From positions 2,666,001-2,730,000 of the forward strand of contig JAFREQ010000026.1 in assembly GCA_025331565.1 (NCBI GenBank): DNA of 64,000 nt, written 5' to 3'. This document shows, piece after piece, positions 61,741-64,000 of this stretch (its first letter is position 1; the number at the start of each line of letters is the position of its first letter). The notes below the pieces were generated by a model that worked only from the letters and a program-made list of their open reading frames with translations, had not been told where the DNA came from and ran no database searches. Source of the DNA: Holacanthus passer. Taxonomy: Eukaryota > Chordata > Actinopteri > Pomacanthidae. A program made the position numbers and the translations under genes.

Positions 61741-63933
61741 TGAATGACCAATGATTGCCATTGATAAATGGCTGTGGTTAGGAAGCAACCCTAAACATAA
61801 CTGTTTCATTATTAACAAAACAATTTCTTGAATAACCCGGTTTTCCACATGCCGCTCCTCTGAATGTCGTTTGTAACTGCATCTTGACCTTTGACATGTG
61901 CAGATTGAAAAAAAGTTAAAAAATTATAATAAATTGGTCTCATGGAGGATACCAATTTTTTTCATGACATGATGATCAATAACAAACTGTTACTACAATG
62001 AACAAATAGGAAACACCTCTTTTTATTGGATTTTAGTGCTTCTTATATTTTAGAAGAATATTTCAAAATTCAGCATTTTTTTTTCCCCAATAGCTTCTTT
62101 GTCAAGCGACCCACCTGTTGGTATCTGTTCATTGGTCACACTGGAAAACTCTTTCCCTTCTCTTCACTTTTTCCATCAGGCTCGGTGCCCTTTTGTTTTA
62201 TCAAAAGAACAGAGCCAGGGGAGTGAAATTGAATCTGCAACTGAGTTTGTTGTTTGCTGATTCCTGGGCCAAAATAAACACTTACTTGTCACAATCTTTG
62301 TTTTTCATCTTTTTGTTCCATCTTGGTATAAAACTGAAATCCCTGAATTGTGACTTTTTCACTTCAGTGCACGGCACTCTAAAAGAAGCTACGCATGCTC
62401 TCCAGTCTTTGCCACCTTTGTCTGAAGAAACTCCAGGGAAAACCCAGACATTAAATGTAGTCAGTAACTGCAAACCACAAGGTTACCTCACACTGTACGT
62501 CCCTGACCTGATGACACAGAGAGAGAGCAGGCCGTCATCAGTCTGCTCAGAAACACAAAGCCTCGACAGTGAATTTCTCAATGATCTAATGAGGTCATTA
62601 TGTTCAGTGAAATCCTTTCTCCTGCTTCAGTTCATTCTTTAATGTAAAGTAAATCATAACATGAGCACTAATGCGGAACAAGGCTCATTTTAAGACACCG
62701 AATCGACTGAAAAAGATTCTGCCTTGTTTGTTTGGGAATAATCTGGCTTCAGCAAACATGATTTAAGTAAGGAATTTGTTTCATCGTGTTGAATAAAATG
62801 AGGTCACAGAATGTGCAGCAACAAGAAAAGCACCAGGATTATTTAGGCTTAACAACATTATTTGCTGCATAAATATTTGCTGATGTGTTCATATTTCTTT
62901 GTACTGTCTGCAATACATTTAACTTTTACAAAGTCAAGATACTAGTGTGAAATGAAGTATTTGTAAATCAGGGTCAACTAAAACCAAATCCTTATCACAA
63001 TCAAGGCAAATGCTACAATATACTGTGATGTGGATTTCACGTCTTACTGTCCGCCCCGTCACGCCACACTGTTTGACCTCTGTCGCTCATAAAAGCATGA
63101 TCTCTAGATAACAAATGCCTCCATGTCCACAGTCATCCAACTTGTTAAGTGTGTGTGACATTGTACAAACCAAGAAATGCAAATCGCAGCTACAACTGAA
63201 ATGATTCTTTAACTCACAGACTCTGTCATTATGGCTCATTTCCTGCTTTGATTCATTTCCACCTAGACTCAAATTCAGAGTCTTCCTATCTGGGAAATGA
63301 AGATTCACACAGAACATGACAGTGAAATATGACTGTGACTCAAGTATCACTACACAGATCACAAGACAGTGTCTCTTTGACTCACACATGATGCACTGTA
63401 TTTTGAAATGTAAACTAAAGAAACCTGTTGTTGAGTTGTGAAACGACGTCACCCCCCTCCACCGCCTCCCCGTGTCATCAGTCTGCTTTGATCTCTGACA
63501 GTACGAACCAGCCTGACTCTGGGAGGGGTCGACTGGGGAAACTTCATGCAGCGTGCTTTGATGTCTCCAGCTTCATATGAAACAATAACAAAGACCAGCC
63601 TGTATTAACCGCAGCCACTGCCCATTGTAAACCCTGATGGAAACTCTCTGTAATGCTGTATGTGTGAGTGTCACTGCAGGGCAGGGCCATTATGTCTCCC
63701 CAGTGTCAGCCATCAGATGTGTTGCTGCATGCAGATGTTGCCATAGGTACACAGACGCCTGCTCTCCATCGCAGCAGCACTTCTTTCTATTTTTCATGAG
63801 CCCAGTTGGTTGCCAGGGTTTTTGTTTCCATGGTCACGCTGCAGTCTGATGCAACAAAACCGGCCAGAACCCCCCTTGGGTGCCTTGGCGCGATACCAAC
63901 CCAGGGAGCGTTACAATGCTATAGGCTGGCACA

Positions 63934-63962
63934 ATGACTGACTGACTGTCTGACTGACTGAC
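63934..63962. repeat. (TGAC)n tetranucleotide repeat
   Basis: tgactgactgactgtctgac followed by more tgac units, about 29 bp with one interruption. Confidence 0.85.
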
Positions 63963-64000
63963 GTCTCCAGCGCCAGCTGAGCCAACACTATACACAACCC

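Larger units (their letters stand above)
40691..64000 (-). other. samd4a: Presumed long 5' intron of samd4a
   Basis: The exon at 40690 begins with two bases of a split Gly codon, so an upstream exon must exist. I searched this 23.3 kb for the conserved N-terminal peptide (MMFRDQVG... HVLEREAN in human) and did not find it. The stretch holds microsatellites (41679-41710, 47311-47364, 47481-47505, 59837-59891), a GACA/GATA tract, purine-rich DNA at about 48960-49890, a GC-rich block at about 58060-58260 and a possible repeat at 61450-61740. No other gene was recognised. Confidence 0.65.

Noticed and set aside
62118..62642. Open frame of about 174 codons on the plus strand in the long samd4a intron
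   Set aside because: It begins at TTG with no early ATG, is not recognisable and has no splice or promoter context.
40691..64000. Search for the samd4a start exon and for any other gene
   Set aside because: No match to the conserved Smaug N-terminus and no other protein family was recognised. Scattered open frames are short or repeat-driven.
1..64000. tRNA, rRNA, CRISPR, bacterial operon or viral integration
   Set aside because: Nothing with the required structure was noticed by eye; short RNA genes in introns cannot be excluded without a covariance-model search.

Overview
The window looks like nuclear DNA from a ray-finned fish, most likely a percomorph teleost. Two conserved vertebrate genes are spliced with GT-AG introns that are compact compared with mammals. 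Long (CA/TG)n microsatellites are dense throughout, and there are dispersed repeats of kinds familiar from fish genomes. Nothing bacterial or viral was seen.

Layout: (1) positions 1-12,860 hold the 3' part of a GTP cyclohydrolase I gene (gch1, plus strand). Five coding exons were found, corresponding to human exons 2-6 and residues about 115-250. Exon 1 lies upstream of the window. (2) Positions 12,860-17,300 are intergenic and rich in transposon remnants. (3) Positions 17,300-40,690, and probably on to 64,000, hold samd4a (Smaug1, minus strand). Eleven consecutive coding exons cover 656 residues, from just before the second Smaug-similarity region through the SAM domain to the stop. The N-terminal exon, about 66 residues in human, was not found and should lie beyond position 64,000, so 40,691-64,000 is read as a very long 5' intron. 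The two genes are convergent (tail to tail). The GCH1-SAMD4A neighbourhood matches human chromosome 14q22.

The genes do not form a pathway. GTP cyclohydrolase I makes dihydroneopterin triphosphate, the first committed step to tetrahydrobiopterin and pteridine pigments. Smaug1 is a cytoplasmic RNA-binding translational repressor that binds stem-loop Smaug recognition elements. Every exon junction of both models is in phase.

I found no previously undescribed system. The observations most worth a second look are: a coding-like minus-strand block in gch1 intron 3 that I cannot assign; a roughly 592-bp inverted-repeat transposon just beyond the samd4a 3' end; a diverged tandem duplication in gch1 intron 5; CA repeats next to a samd4a 5' splice site and UG repeats in both 3' UTRs; and a candidate MEF2/E-box element in a samd4a intron.
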